A stretch of DNA of 12,050 nt from CAYNFT01 sp964396535. GTDB lineage: Bacteria; Chloroflexota; Dehalococcoidia; Dehalococcoidales; UBA2162. The stretch is taken from NCBI GenBank assembly GCA_964396535.1, contig CAYNFT010000066.1, positions 1 to 12,050 of the forward strand, in the 5' to 3' direction. Under the pieces are notes generated by a model. The model was not told where the DNA came from, made no database searches, and saw only the letters and a program-made list of their open reading frames with translations. The translations under genes were made by a program, and so were the position numbers. How positions within the stretch are numbered: position 1 is the first letter of the stretch; each line of letters starts with the position of its first letter. Shown in pieces: positions 1 to 7,340 of this stretch.

Positions 1-1233
1 CACCATCTCAATCTCCCCTTTTTTATCTGTTACTTTGCTGTCGAGTCTGGCTTCTAGGAGGCGGCTTAAAAGGTCTTTCATCTTAGGGCCGGGTGAAAAG
101 CCCATCTTTTGCAGGTCGTTGCCAGTGAGGGATGGCTTGATGTAGCGGAGCCTGCTGAGAAATAGCTGGATGTGCTGTTGTGCCGTTGGTGAATCGCTGG
201 CAAGGTAGCTGGCAGTAAGCGCTGAAGGGGAGTGGCCATGTAAGAGCTGGTAGATACGGCTCGGTGCGATGTCAGGTTCAACCAGCGCCTTCATTCTGGC
301 TTTGATACTATAGCTATCTCTCAGGGTCCCGGTATGTGATTTGCGCAATCTGAGCCTTTGAATGAATTCCTCGGTTTCTTCATCGCTCAGTCGGTAAGTC
401 AGCAGTGCGAGATACAGTTCCACCGAAGGCAAATTTGGAGAGCTGGCTTTACGTGCCTCCTCGAATTTCTGTCTCAGCCAGTCATCACCCTTCAGAGACG
501 GGTGTATTTTGGTCAGCACCCCCAGCTCTTCGGCACGGCGGATGCCTTTCTCCGGGAATTCCTCCTTTAGTATAAGCTCAAGCTCGTGCCGTATCCGGTC
601 TCCGCTGATGGTGTCCAGCATCGCTATATTCTGTTTGAGCAGTCTCAGTGTATCCGGCTCCAGTTTGAAATCCAGCCGTTGCTCGTAGCGCAGAGCCCGC
701 CAGATACGGGTAGCGTCGTCGATAAAGCTATTTTCGTGCAGAATGCGTATCAGTCCTTTCTTAAGGTCATCCCTGCCTTCATACAGGTCAATCAATCTGC
801 CCAAGCGGCTGGGCTCAAGCTCGATAGCCATGGTATTAATGGTGAAGTCGCGACGGAAAAGGTCCGTATCAAGGGAGCCGGGTTCTACTGTGGGCAGGGC
901 ACCGGGTCTGGCGTAGGTCTCGGAGCGAGCGGTAGCCAGGTCAACGCTCCAGTTATTCCACCTGAGTTTAGCTGTCTGGAAACGGAGGTGAAACGTTACT
1001 TTCCCTTGAGTGATGGTTGCCAGTCTTTGAGCCAGACTTATGGCATCACCTTCTACCACCAGGTCGAGGTCGAGGTTGGTTCGCCCCAGAAGCAGGTCAC
1101 GAACCACCCCGCCGACAAGGTATAGATTCTGCCCCTGGCTGGCAGCAATCAGCCCGGCGGTCTGCATAAATTCGACCAGTTCGGCTGGTAGCTGCTTTTC
1201 TATTTTACTGGATAGATTATTAACCTGAGGCAT
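1..1233 (-). CDS. cca: CCA-adding tRNA nucleotidyltransferase / poly(A) polymerase family, 3' end cut by window edge
   Basis: I read this by reverse-complementing: 411 uninterrupted codons from ATG at 1233 to the window edge, where the reading frame is still open. The family adds or repairs the 3' CCA of tRNAs in the cytoplasm, or polyadenylates RNA. Visible motifs are LVGGVVRDLLLG at residues 39-50, the nucleotidyltransferase acidic pair in NLDLDL (D55, D57), RRDFTINTMA at 127-136, and the head/neck motif DDATRIWRALRYEQR from 172. These are class II (bacterial/eukaryotic) features, which argues against an archaeal genome. A GGGAAGAGAG stretch just upstream of the ATG is a plausible ribosome binding site. 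Residues 200-411 form the usual helical tRNA-binding part. The protein begins directly with the transferase head, so it is not the long DHH-CBS fusion form. A true CCA enzyme cannot be told from a poly(A) polymerase here. The gene is divergent from the MATE gene. Confidence 0.9.
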   Translation of the reverse strand, partial: MPQVNNLSSKIEKQLPAELVEFMQTAGLIAASQGQNLYLVGGVVRDLLLGRTNLDLDLVVEGDAISLAQRLATITQGKVTFHLRFQTAKLRWNNWSVDLATARSETYARPGALPTVEPGSLDTDLFRRDFTINTMAIELEPSRLGRLIDLYEGRDDLKKGLIRILHENSFIDDATRIWRALRYEQRLDFKLEPDTLRLLKQNIAMLDTISGDRIRHELELILKEEFPEKGIRRAEELGVLTKIHPSLKGDDWLRQKFEEARKASSPNLPSVELYLALLTYRLSDEETEEFIQRLRLRKSHTGTLRDSYSIKARMKALVEPDIAPSRIYQLLHGHSPSALTASYLASDSPTAQQHIQLFLSRLRYIKPSLTGNDLQKMGFSPGPKMKDLLSRLLEARLDSKVTDKKGEIEMV

Positions 1234-1370
1234 CTCTCTTCCCGGTTAAGCTACTGTAGCTCGAATTATAGCACAGCCTGTCAGCTTGTTCATTTTATAT
1301 TGACCACAGGTGTCTCAACTGATAGGATTAAAAAGCGTGTGAGCATTGATGGCGATTTGGTGAGGTTGTT

Positions 1371-1456
1371 TGCAAACCCCTCACGCTTTCTCCCTCTCCC
1401 CTTAATAAGGGGAAGTATTTTTGGAGAGGGGCTTCGCCCCTTTTAATCCTTTTGTT
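1371..1456 (+). repeat. Repeat A: C-rich two-hairpin intergenic element
   Basis: This lies in the 329-bp gap between the divergent cca and MATE genes. Hairpin 1 is cccctta (1398-1404) with taagggg (1406-1412). Hairpin 2 is aggggc (1427-1432), loop ttc, gcccct (1436-1441), followed by tttt, so it looks like a plus-strand intrinsic terminator although no gene ends just before it. The order C-rich block, CCCCTTA hairpin, AT-rich link, GGGGC-GCCCC hairpin matches repeats B, C (reversed) and E. A weaker imperfect hairpin (gtgagg 1360-1365 with cctcac 1379-1384) sits at its left side. In the rest of the gap I see only a short gactc/gagtc stem near 1477-1491 and no convincing promoter. Confidence 0.7.
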
Positions 1457-1562
1457 AAACGACCTCGGATTAAGGTGACTCTGGCCGAGTCGGTAAAACT
1501 GTCTGTTAAGAGTAATTAAGCAAGAGGGGAATAGAGAGAAACTGGAAGAGACTACCGAACGC

Positions 1563-2933
1563 TTGGGTTACGCGCCATTGGGGAGACTGCTCCTCAGTTT
1601 GAGCCTGCCTGGAATAGCCTCAATGATAACCATGTCTCTTTACAATATCATTGATACCTTCTGGGTGGCGCGGCTGGGGCACGAAGCCATCGCGGCGCTA
1701 ACTATCGTCTTGCCATACAACATACTGATTATTGCTATCGGGGTAGGTACTGGTATTGGCGTCAACTCCCTGGTTTCGCGCCGTTTTGGCGAGGGGAACA
1801 TCGAGTCTACCAACCACGTCGCCGGGCAGATTTTTGCAATAAGCGGGCTCTTTGGCATTATATTCCTGGTAGCTGCCTTTTTCTTTCCACATACTATCCT
1901 GACCATCTGCGGAGCAACCCCGGATATTATGGACTACGGCACACAATACCTGACAGTCATCTGCTTTGGTACCCCTTTCTTATTTTTCTCCGTGATTTCC
2001 AGCGGACTGTTGCGTGGTTCAGGAGATGCTGTCAGACCAATGATATTCATGATTGTCGCCTCTGTTACTAATATTGTCCTTGACCCCTTCCTTATTTTTG
2101 GTATTGGTCCTTTCCCTGAGATGGGTGTTCGCGGGGCTGCCCTGGCCACGGTAGTTGCACAGTTGCTCGGCGGCGGGCTTGCTTTTGGTTACATTGCCGC
2201 CTGTAAATCTGCCTACAGGATAAAGCTATCGCATCTTCGGCCCAGTCTGCCGATACTACGGGATATCTATCGTGTCGGGTTCCCTTCAATGATAACGGAG
2301 ATTTCGGAAAGCTTGTGCTTTATTTTGTTCAACAACGTTCTTTCCACGTTTGGCTCATTAGCTATTGCTGCCGCTGGTATTGCCATGCGTGTTGCTGATT
2401 TAGCCTTCATGCCAATCATCGGTATCTCTAATGGACTTTTACCCATTGTGGGTTTTAATTTTGGGGCTCGTATCTGGAAACGGCTGTGGGGGGCGGTTAG
2501 GTTGGGTACATTGTGGCTTACGTTGCTTATGAGTCTGGCTACGATTTTGATGGAAATCTTCGCTCCACAGCTTATCGGCATCTTTAGTAAAGAGACAGGG
2601 ATGATGGCTATAGCCGTGCCGGCAATGCGTATTATACTGTCAACACTGACCGTTATTGGCCCGTCAATTCTGTTTATTACCACCTTTCAGGGCTTGGGTA
2701 AGGGCAGAGAAGTTTTGCTTCTGTCACTGGCCCGCCAGTTCATATTCTTTGTTCCGGTACTCTTACTGCTGCCCCGTGTTATTGGAATAAACGGGGTCTG
2801 GCTATCTATTCCGATTTCAGATGTCCTGGGATTGCTCATATCCGGGCTATGGCTTTTCCGGGAGTATAAACTGCAACGACGAACCGGCGTGTGGACGGAT
2901 TTACCTGCTTCGGATGCTGACCCAATAGACTAA
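1563..2933 (+). CDS. MATE family multidrug/Na+ or H+ antiporter
   Basis: This is a polytopic inner-membrane protein of 456 aa, the usual MATE length, with about 12 hydrophobic segments. MATE transporters export organic cations or drugs using a Na+ or H+ gradient. The N-terminal half has the family pattern GRLLLSLSLPGIASM followed by SLYNIIDTFWVARLG. Near residues 170-180 is the hallmark NIVLDPFLIFGIG, and before it GLLRGSGDAVRPM. The second half repeats the fold (NGLLPIVGFNFGAR, TTFQGLGKG). The substrate cannot be read from sequence. The start is uncertain. TTG at 1563 is used here, but the frame is open upstream and CTG at 1542 would add LEETTER, which fits the family N-terminus as I remember it and sits after GAGGGG (1524-1529). 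The stop is TAA at 2931, followed at once by repeat B. Confidence 0.92.
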   Translation: MGYAPLGRLLLSLSLPGIASMITMSLYNIIDTFWVARLGHEAIAALTIVLPYNILIIAIGVGTGIGVNSLVSRRFGEGNIESTNHVAGQIFAISGLFGIIFLVAAFFFPHTILTICGATPDIMDYGTQYLTVICFGTPFLFFSVISSGLLRGSGDAVRPMIFMIVASVTNIVLDPFLIFGIGPFPEMGVRGAALATVVAQLLGGGLAFGYIAACKSAYRIKLSHLRPSLPILRDIYRVGFPSMITEISESLCFILFNNVLSTFGSLAIAAAGIAMRVADLAFMPIIGISNGLLPIVGFNFGARIWKRLWGAVRLGTLWLTLLMSLATILMEIFAPQLIGIFSKETGMMAIAVPAMRIILSTLTVIGPSILFITTFQGLGKGREVLLLSLARQFIFFVPVLLLLPRVIGINGVWLSIPISDVLGLLISGLWLFREYKLQRRTGVWTDLPASDADPID

Positions 2934-2950
2934 ACACTCTGCTAAGTAAG

Positions 2951-3074
2951 GTCGTTTCGTAACCTATCCCCTGACCCCCTTCCCTTATTTATTGAGGGAG
3001 GGGGGAAAATTAATTTGAAGAGGGGCTTTAGCTCCTCTTAGGTTCCCTAAGGGGGTGAGGTTGATAAATAATCT
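2951..3074 (+). repeat. Repeat B: MITE/REP-like element, inverted partner of repeat C
   Basis: This sits between the MATE stop and the UPF0200 gene. It starts with aacctatcccctgaccccc, has an imperfect hairpin (ccccc-ttccctt at 2975-2986 with gaggga-ggggg at 2995-3005), then a second hairpin agaggggc (3019-3026), loop ttta, gctcctct (3031-3038). It ends with ctaagggggtgaggttgat followed by aaataatct. The two ends are imperfect inverted repeats of each other (aacctatcccc against the complement of the last block, aacctcaccccc). The reverse complement of repeat C matches it at both ends and in both hairpin positions. It may also act as a 3' structure or terminator for the MATE mRNA. Confidence 0.8.
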
Positions 3075-3078
3075 ACAA

Positions 3079-3108
3079 TTGCTATTTATCAGTCCTGTCT
3101 CTTATAAT
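3079..3108 (+). promoter_or_regulatory. Candidate sigma70 promoter overlapping an in-frame upstream ATG
   Basis: TTGCTA (3079-3084), an 18-nt spacer and a perfect TATAAT (3103-3108). The -10 box overlaps the ATG at 3107. If it is used, transcription starts near 3115, so that ATG is not in the mRNA and translation would begin at ATG 3122 with a leader of only about 7 nt. The -35 matches consensus at 4 of 6 positions, so the call rests mainly on the -10. Confidence 0.5.
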
Positions 3109-3121
3109 GAAGCCTGTAACT

Positions 3122-3667
3122 ATGAAAGTGGTTTCGATTGTGGGAATGGCCGGGTCTGGCAAGTCGGAGGTAGCCGGGCTATTTGAAGAGAACGGCTTTA
3201 CCAGAGTAAGGTTCGGCGATATGACCGACGAAGAAGTTAGGAAGCGCGGCCTTGAGCTAAACGAGGAAAATGAGCGCTATGTCAGGGAGCTTCTCCGCAA
3301 AGAGAAGGGAATGGCAGCCTACGCCAAGCTGAACCTGCCGGAGATTGATTCAGCCCTGAAGCACTCAGATGTAGTGATTGATGGGCTCTATTCCTGGGAG
3401 GAATATACCTTTCTCAAGGAGTACTATGGAAAGGACTTTTCTGTGGTGGCAGTTTGGGCATCGCCAAAAACAAGGTATGCCCGGCTGACCGGTAGAACAG
3501 ACCGGGGCCTCACTATAGAAGAAGCTACCAGCCGTGATAAGGCGGAAATTGAGAATATAAATAAGGGTGGACCTATCGCTATGGCAGATTTCACCATTGT
3601 TAATGAATCTTCCTTTGACGATTTGAAGAAGGAAACAAGAAATATTATCTCCAGGTTAAAAGAATGA
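3122..3667 (+). CDS. UPF0200 / dephospho-CoA-kinase-like P-loop nucleotide kinase
   Basis: A protein of 181 aa with Walker A GMAGSGKS at residues 8-15, a FGDMTDEEVRKRGL segment that resembles the UPF0200 substrate-side helix, VVIDGLYSWEEY in the middle, and a basic lid-like stretch RYARLTGRTDRG. The pattern fits the UPF0200 family, best known from archaea and related to dephospho-CoA kinase and nucleoside monophosphate kinases. The true substrate of the family is not established. An in-frame ATG at 3107 would add MKPVT, but a TATAAT overlaps it, neither ATG has a Shine-Dalgarno, and family members as I recall them begin near MKV, so 3122 is preferred. The stop TGA overlaps the next start as ATGA, showing translational coupling to the dCMP deaminase. 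I infer a role in (deoxy)nucleotide metabolism from that coupling. It could instead be a divergent dephospho-CoA kinase. Confidence 0.75.
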   Translation: MKVVSIVGMAGSGKSEVAGLFEENGFTRVRFGDMTDEEVRKRGLELNEENERYVRELLRKEKGMAAYAKLNLPEIDSALKHSDVVIDGLYSWEEYTFLKEYYGKDFSVVAVWASPKTRYARLTGRTDRGLTIEEATSRDKAEIENINKGGPIAMADFTIVNESSFDDLKKETRNIISRLKE

Positions 3668-4146
3668 AAGAGTTTACTCGCCCAGATGTTGATGAGTATT
3701 TCTTGAAAATAGCCTCGGTAGTGGCTGAGCGCTCAACCTGCCGCCGGCATCATATAGGGGCAGTAGCAGTAAAGGACAAACATATATTAACTACGGGCTA
3801 TAATGGTGCTCCTGCCGGACAAAAGGACTGCCTTGAGCTTGGCTGTCTCCGGGATGAGTTACATATACCTTCGGGAGAAAGGCACGAGATTTGCCGGGCG
3901 ATTCATGCCGAGCAAAATGTAATTATACAGGCTGCTCTCCATGGCGTCAGTCTGGAGGGGAGCACTATTTACTGCACTCATACGCCTTGTGTACTGTGCG
4001 CCAAGATGCTGGTCAATGCCAGGATAAAGCGGTTTGTCAGCTTTGGCCAGTATAGCGATGATACGTTCATAGACTTATTCCGGGAAGCTGGCATAGAAGT
4101 TGACATAAAGAAAAGACCCTCATCCCAAATCAGCTATCTGGATTAG
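3664..4146 (+). CDS. dCMP deaminase family protein (cytidine/deoxycytidylate deaminase)
   Basis: Zinc-dependent deaminase of 160 aa, the normal length for ComEB/dCMP deaminases, which convert dCMP to dUMP in the cytoplasm for thymidylate synthesis. Zinc ligands and catalytic Glu are visible as HAEQN (H81, E83) and PCVLC (C109, C112). Around residues 28-48 is the dCMP-deaminase stretch RHHIGAVAVKDKHILTTGYN, followed by GAPAG. Additional Cys/His residues at 56, 61, 74 and 77 may hold a second structural zinc, as in some family members. The start ATG overlaps the TGA of the UPF0200 gene by 4 bp, so the two are co-translated. The ATG depends on that coupling, as only a weak purine tract precedes it. 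A cytidine or tRNA-type deaminase is less likely because of the length and the GYNGAPAG motif. Confidence 0.93.
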   Translation: MKEFTRPDVDEYFLKIASVVAERSTCRRHHIGAVAVKDKHILTTGYNGAPAGQKDCLELGCLRDELHIPSGERHEICRAIHAEQNVIIQAALHGVSLEGSTIYCTHTPCVLCAKMLVNARIKRFVSFGQYSDDTFIDLFREAGIEVDIKKRPSSQISYLD

Positions 4147-4190
4147 AGGGTTAGAGTCCAGGCTAGTTGCAGAATGGTAGTTTGGAGAGT

Positions 4191-4664
4191 ATGGGTTCTG
4201 AAAAGGCTGTAAGTGCCGGTGAATCTATTGGGCGGGAGTACCCAGAACGTCCGATTGCCTCTGTCGCTGCCTGTGTGTTTAAGGGAAATAGAGTGCTTGT
4301 GATAAAGCGTGCCAATCAGCCAAGCCAGGGACTCTGGAGCGTGCCTGGCGGTATGGTTGAGCTAGGAGAAACAATTCAAGACGCCGCAAAACGTGAGCTT
4401 AATGAGGAATGTGGTATTGAGATTGAGGTAGATAAAGTCTTCCATGCGGAGAATCTTATTGTTCCGGATGACAGAGGGCGCATTCAATTTCACTATGTTG
4501 TTACATATCTTGTGGCGTACTATGTAAGCGGTGAGGTGCGTCCCGGTTCAGATGCCCTGGATGTTCACTGGGCGACACGTCAGGAATTAAGTAATCTCGA
4601 TATGACCCCCCTTGTTCGAGACATAATGCTAAAAGCTTTTAGAATGGTACGCCCGCCGGATTAA
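4191..4664 (+). CDS. Nudix hydrolase, ADP-ribose pyrophosphatase-like
   Basis: Cytosolic Nudix pyrophosphohydrolase, about 157 aa. A complete Nudix box starts at G54: GMVELGE, seven residues, then RELNEECGI at 68-76, with E72 and E73 as the metal-binding glutamates. It is preceded by the typical RPIASVAACVFKGNRVLVIK strand and the LWSVPGG lead-in. This subgroup resembles COG1051 proteins that hydrolyse ADP-ribose or modified NTPs. Substrate is not decided by the box. ATG 4191 is chosen because it is the first ATG and has GGAG 3 nt upstream. A TTG at 4167 would extend the protein by 8 residues that are not family-like. It lies 44 nt after the dCMP deaminase stop on the same strand, so it is probably co-transcribed, perhaps for nucleotide sanitation or pyridine-nucleotide turnover. 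Confidence 0.88.
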   Translation: MGSEKAVSAGESIGREYPERPIASVAACVFKGNRVLVIKRANQPSQGLWSVPGGMVELGETIQDAAKRELNEECGIEIEVDKVFHAENLIVPDDRGRIQFHYVVTYLVAYYVSGEVRPGSDALDVHWATRQELSNLDMTPLVRDIMLKAFRMVRPPD

Positions 4665-4668
4665 GACC

Positions 4669-4696
4669 TTGACATCAATGACATCAATGTTAAAAT
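4669..4696 (+). promoter_or_regulatory. Strong sigma70 promoter with tandem operator-like 9-mer for the ABC operon
   Basis: Perfect TTGACA (4669-4674), a 16-nt spacer, then TAAAAT (4691-4696), one mismatch from TATAAT. It begins 4 nt after the Nudix stop codon. Two adjacent copies of gacatcaat (4671-4679 and 4680-4688) cover the -35 box and the spacer, exactly where a repressor would block RNA polymerase. The operator role is inferred from position. The promoter boxes are seen directly. Confidence 0.7.
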
Positions 4697-4717
4697 TGAT
4701 AAGCAGCTAATTAAAGC

Positions 4718-4771
4718 AAGGCTTTCTGGGAAGAAAGTAAGCTAGGGTAAGCCTTCGGAGTTGAAGGCTTA
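4718..4771 (+). promoter_or_regulatory. Structured leader of the ABC operon with two mutually exclusive stems
   Basis: Between the predicted start of transcription and the ATP-binding gene are three 7-mers: aaggctt (4718-4724), aagcctt (4749-4755) and aaggctt (4764-4770). The second can pair with either the first or the third. The 2:3 hairpin is the longer, taagccttc (4748-4756), loop ggagtt, gaaggctta (4763-4771), 9 bp without mismatch. Its last base is the A of the AGGA ribosome binding site (4771-4774). No T-run follows, so it is not an intrinsic terminator. It could modulate translation initiation. Confidence 0.5.
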
Positions 4772-4782
4772 GGAACAAATTG

Positions 4783-5508
4783 ATGAGCGATTCTATCGTT
4801 ATCGAGAACCTGAGCAAGTACTACAATAAGTTCCTCGCTGTGGATAACCTGTCCCTCAGGGTCGCTGAGAATGAGAATGTCGGACTCCTCGGCCCTAACG
4901 GCGCCGGCAAGAGCACAACCCTCAAGATATTATGTGGTCTCATCCGTTCCTCTTCCGGTGTGGCTTATGTCGATGGTATCAACGTGGCGGAAAAGCCAGA
5001 GCAGGCGCTTTCCAGAATGGGCACCATCGTGGAGACACCCGAGTTCTACCCCTTCCTCACGCCTGAAGAGACTCTTAGCTACCTCGGCAGGCTTCGGGGA
5101 ATGCGGGGGGATGGTTTGAGAAGTAGGATAAAGGAAGTAATCGAGCTTGTCAGACTCGAAGAGTGGGGCGCCGTCAATATAGGAAAGTTCTCACGGGGGA
5201 TGAAGCAGCGTCTCGCCCTGGCGCAGGCTCTGCTGCACGACCCGCCGGTTCTAATCCTGGATGAACCGGGTCTGGGACTCGACCCCAGGGGGGTGGTGGA
5301 ATTCCGGCAGATAATAGAGGAAGTGGGGAAGAAAAAGACGCTCTTCTTTGCCTCCCACCAACTGACAGAGGTCGCCCAGATATGCAATCAGGTAGCTATC
5401 ATAGACCACGGGCGTCTGCTTGCCTATGATAGCATTGATGAATTGGAAAAGAAGTACCAGTCGCTTGAGCGTGCCTACCTCGAGTTGACGGGAGGGTCTT
5501 TTGAGTGA
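4783..5508 (+). CDS. ABC transporter ATP-binding protein (ABC-2 exporter type)
   Basis: Cytoplasmic ATPase subunit of 241 aa. Walker A GPNGAGKST is at residues 37-45, signature FSRGMKQRLAL from 136, Walker B LILDEP at 157-162, D-loop GLD at 165-167 and the switch His in ASHQL (H192). The Q-loop position reads VETPEFYPFLT, as in bacitracin/gliding-type exporters of COG1131 rather than importers. ATG 4783 is chosen because AGGA stands 8 nt upstream; a TTG immediately before it is possible but not needed. It overlaps the permease gene by 8 bp, so the pair forms one exporter, presumably two ATPases with two permeases. The substrate is unknown; this type handles lipids, peptides, antibiotics or assembly of extracytoplasmic proteins. 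Confidence 0.94.
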   Translation: MSDSIVIENLSKYYNKFLAVDNLSLRVAENENVGLLGPNGAGKSTTLKILCGLIRSSSGVAYVDGINVAEKPEQALSRMGTIVETPEFYPFLTPEETLSYLGRLRGMRGDGLRSRIKEVIELVRLEEWGAVNIGKFSRGMKQRLALAQALLHDPPVLILDEPGLGLDPRGVVEFRQIIEEVGKKKTLFFASHQLTEVAQICNQVAIIDHGRLLAYDSIDELEKKYQSLERAYLELTGGSFE

Positions 5509-6304
5509 GTTCGAAAAGTTAAGAGTAGTTACCGCGTATGAGTTTCTGAAGCACATACGTAGAAAGCGGCTGTACGTCATTCTCGGGCTCGCACTTATTG
5601 CCGAACTGGCGGTCATCATTGGTGTGCCGGCCTTGATGGATGGCTACTCGAATAACGTAATGGTGATGGCTGCAATGCTCTCGATTGGTCCAGGCTTCGC
5701 CACGTTTGGGGCTATCTTTTTTGCTGGAGATGCTATAGCCGGCGAGTTTGAAAGCAAAACTGGCTACATCCTTTTCACAAATCCAGTCAGGCGAACCACA
5801 CTGGTGATGGGGAAGTACCTCGCATGCTACGCGGCGGTGATATTACTCGTTATTTTTGCGTATGTGATTGTTTGTATTTCTCTCCTGGCGATATACGGAA
5901 ATGTCCCGATTGAAACGGCTAAATCATTTGGATTGTGCCTCCTCTATGCCGGCGGAGCCCTCTCTGTAACCTTCTTCTTCAGCTCGGTATCAAAAGGGGC
6001 CATGGGAGCTACTGTCATGACACTCGTTTTCATCATGGTCATTTCCGGGATTATTGAGAGCGTCCTGATGATGGCGGGTAAGCCAACCTGGTTTCTCTTG
6101 TCTACAGCCGGTGACAGTATGATGTACGTCTACGGCGGACTGGAGCTTCTCATGGAAGGAATCGTGCCTCACGGTGGTATGGGTATGGTGCCCTTTGAAC
6201 TTGAGACCCCGGACATCGGTCTCTGTGTTCTCTCAATGGTAATCTACATGGTGGTGGGTTTCGTCCTGAGTATCTGGATAAGCAAAAGGAGACAGTTAAC
6301 TTAG
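5501..6304 (+). CDS. ABC-2 type transporter permease subunit
   Basis: Integral membrane protein of 267 aa with about six hydrophobic segments, approximately at residues 25-45, 57-76, 107-131, 143-161, 168-191 and 238-260. Between segments 2 and 3 is the ABC-2 permease stretch AGDAIAGEFESKTGYILFTN followed by PVRRTTLVMGKYLA, the loop that contacts the ATPase. The N-terminal amphipathic helix (TAYEFLKHIRRKRLY) is also typical. The start is TTG at 5501 with GGAGG (5491-5495) 5 nt upstream, inside the end of the ATPase gene, so translation is coupled. It is the partner of the preceding ATP-binding protein. About 100 bp follow before the lipid kinase gene, with no clear terminator. Confidence 0.92.
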   Translation: MSEFEKLRVVTAYEFLKHIRRKRLYVILGLALIAELAVIIGVPALMDGYSNNVMVMAAMLSIGPGFATFGAIFFAGDAIAGEFESKTGYILFTNPVRRTTLVMGKYLACYAAVILLVIFAYVIVCISLLAIYGNVPIETAKSFGLCLLYAGGALSVTFFFSSVSKGAMGATVMTLVFIMVISGIIESVLMMAGKPTWFLLSTAGDSMMYVYGGLELLMEGIVPHGGMGMVPFELETPDIGLCVLSMVIYMVVGFVLSIWISKRRQLT

Positions 6305-6403
6305 ACGGAACCGTGCGTTCTTCAGTAGCGGGAATTTTTCAGGCGAGTTCAAAAAAATATGTCAGTTTTCAGAAGAGAACTTTGTTAAGATGGGTTTAAA
6401 AGA

Positions 6404-7318
6404 GTGTCGGTGCCGTATGCCAAGGTAATTGTCAATCCGGTGGCGGGAGCCAACTCGACCCGCAGGAAGTGGCCCAGCCTTAGTCGGCTGTTGAAGCATA
6501 TAGGTCTGTCATTTGACCACGAATATACCGAGGGTGTGGGTCATGCCATAGAGCTGGCCAAAACCGCCGCCGCTGATGGTTACCGCTATTTGGTGGCGGT
6601 AGGGGGTGATGGAACAGTGAATGAGGTAGCTAATGGCATACTTCGTTCCGCCGATGCCAGCGGTATGGCTCTTGGTGTAATAAGCACCGGTACCGGCAGT
6701 GATTTCGCCCGTTCGGTAGGTATCCCCCGACACTATTTAAGTGCCGGTTCGTGCCTTACTAGCTCACGAAGGTTATTGATTGATGTTGGGGTTGTTGAAT
6801 ACCAGAATAAGGGGAAGTCTTTACGGCGTTTTTTCGTTAATGCGGCTGGTATAGGCTTTGATGCGGCAGCGGTGGAGACTACAGAGCGTCTGCCCAAGTA
6901 CTTTGGTGGCACCATACCTTATGTAGTTGGTTTGCTCCGGACCCTGCTTGGTTACCGCAATAAATCTGTTGTGCTGCGTATTGGAGATAGGAGTGAGGCG
7001 GCTCGTATCCTGAGCGTGGTGGTATCTAACGGGTGCTACCTTGGGGGTGGAATGCACGTGGCACCCGAAGCCAGTCTCAATGATAATTTGCTGGATGTAA
7101 CGATTTTTGGTGACATAGGTAAGTTTGACCTGCTGAAGTCGTTGCCAATGGTATATAAGGGAACCCATGGCCAACACCCTAAAGTCAGCATTGAGAAGGC
7201 GACAAAGATTACTGTTGAGTCATCAGAGCGAGTTTTAGTCCATGCTGATGGCGAGCTTTTGGGAGAAGGCCCGGCATCTTTCTGGCTCGAGCCAGCCGCC
7301 TTGAGTATCGTAGTTTAG
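6404..7318 (+). CDS. YegS/diacylglycerol kinase-like lipid kinase
   Basis: Soluble or membrane-peripheral kinase of 304 aa of the diacylglycerol/sphingosine kinase superfamily, which phosphorylates lipid hydroxyls with ATP. The N-terminal nucleotide-binding part has NPVAG (11-15) and GGDGTVNEVANG from 67, then GTGSDFARSVGIP from 96. The C-terminal beta-sandwich shows VNAAGIGFDAAAVETTERLP, MHVAPEASLNDNLLDVTIFG and VHADGELLGEGP, all standard for YegS/DgkB relatives. The start is GTG at 6404 with only a weak GGG upstream and no better in-frame choice. Diacylglycerol kinase, phosphatidylglycerol kinase and undecaprenol-type activity cannot be separated. It is co-directional with the ABC exporter, about 100 bp downstream, and may share its transcript, which would fit a lipid or envelope role for both. 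Confidence 0.92.
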   Translation: MSVPYAKVIVNPVAGANSTRRKWPSLSRLLKHIGLSFDHEYTEGVGHAIELAKTAAADGYRYLVAVGGDGTVNEVANGILRSADASGMALGVISTGTGSDFARSVGIPRHYLSAGSCLTSSRRLLIDVGVVEYQNKGKSLRRFFVNAAGIGFDAAAVETTERLPKYFGGTIPYVVGLLRTLLGYRNKSVVLRIGDRSEAARILSVVVSNGCYLGGGMHVAPEASLNDNLLDVTIFGDIGKFDLLKSLPMVYKGTHGQHPKVSIEKATKITVESSERVLVHADGELLGEGPASFWLEPAALSIVV

Positions 7319-7340
7319 CCTCGATATTCAATGTATGTTG

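Noticed and set aside
358..1228. Plus-strand open frames at 358-570, 586-1125 and 1040-1228.
   Set aside because: They lie opposite the intact CCA nucleotidyltransferase on the minus strand and show no domain or plausible composition; they are shadows of that gene.
4715..4771. A known riboswitch class in front of the ABC ATPase gene.
   Set aside because: I could not match the roughly 80-nt leader to any riboswitch consensus; it is reported only as a structured leader.
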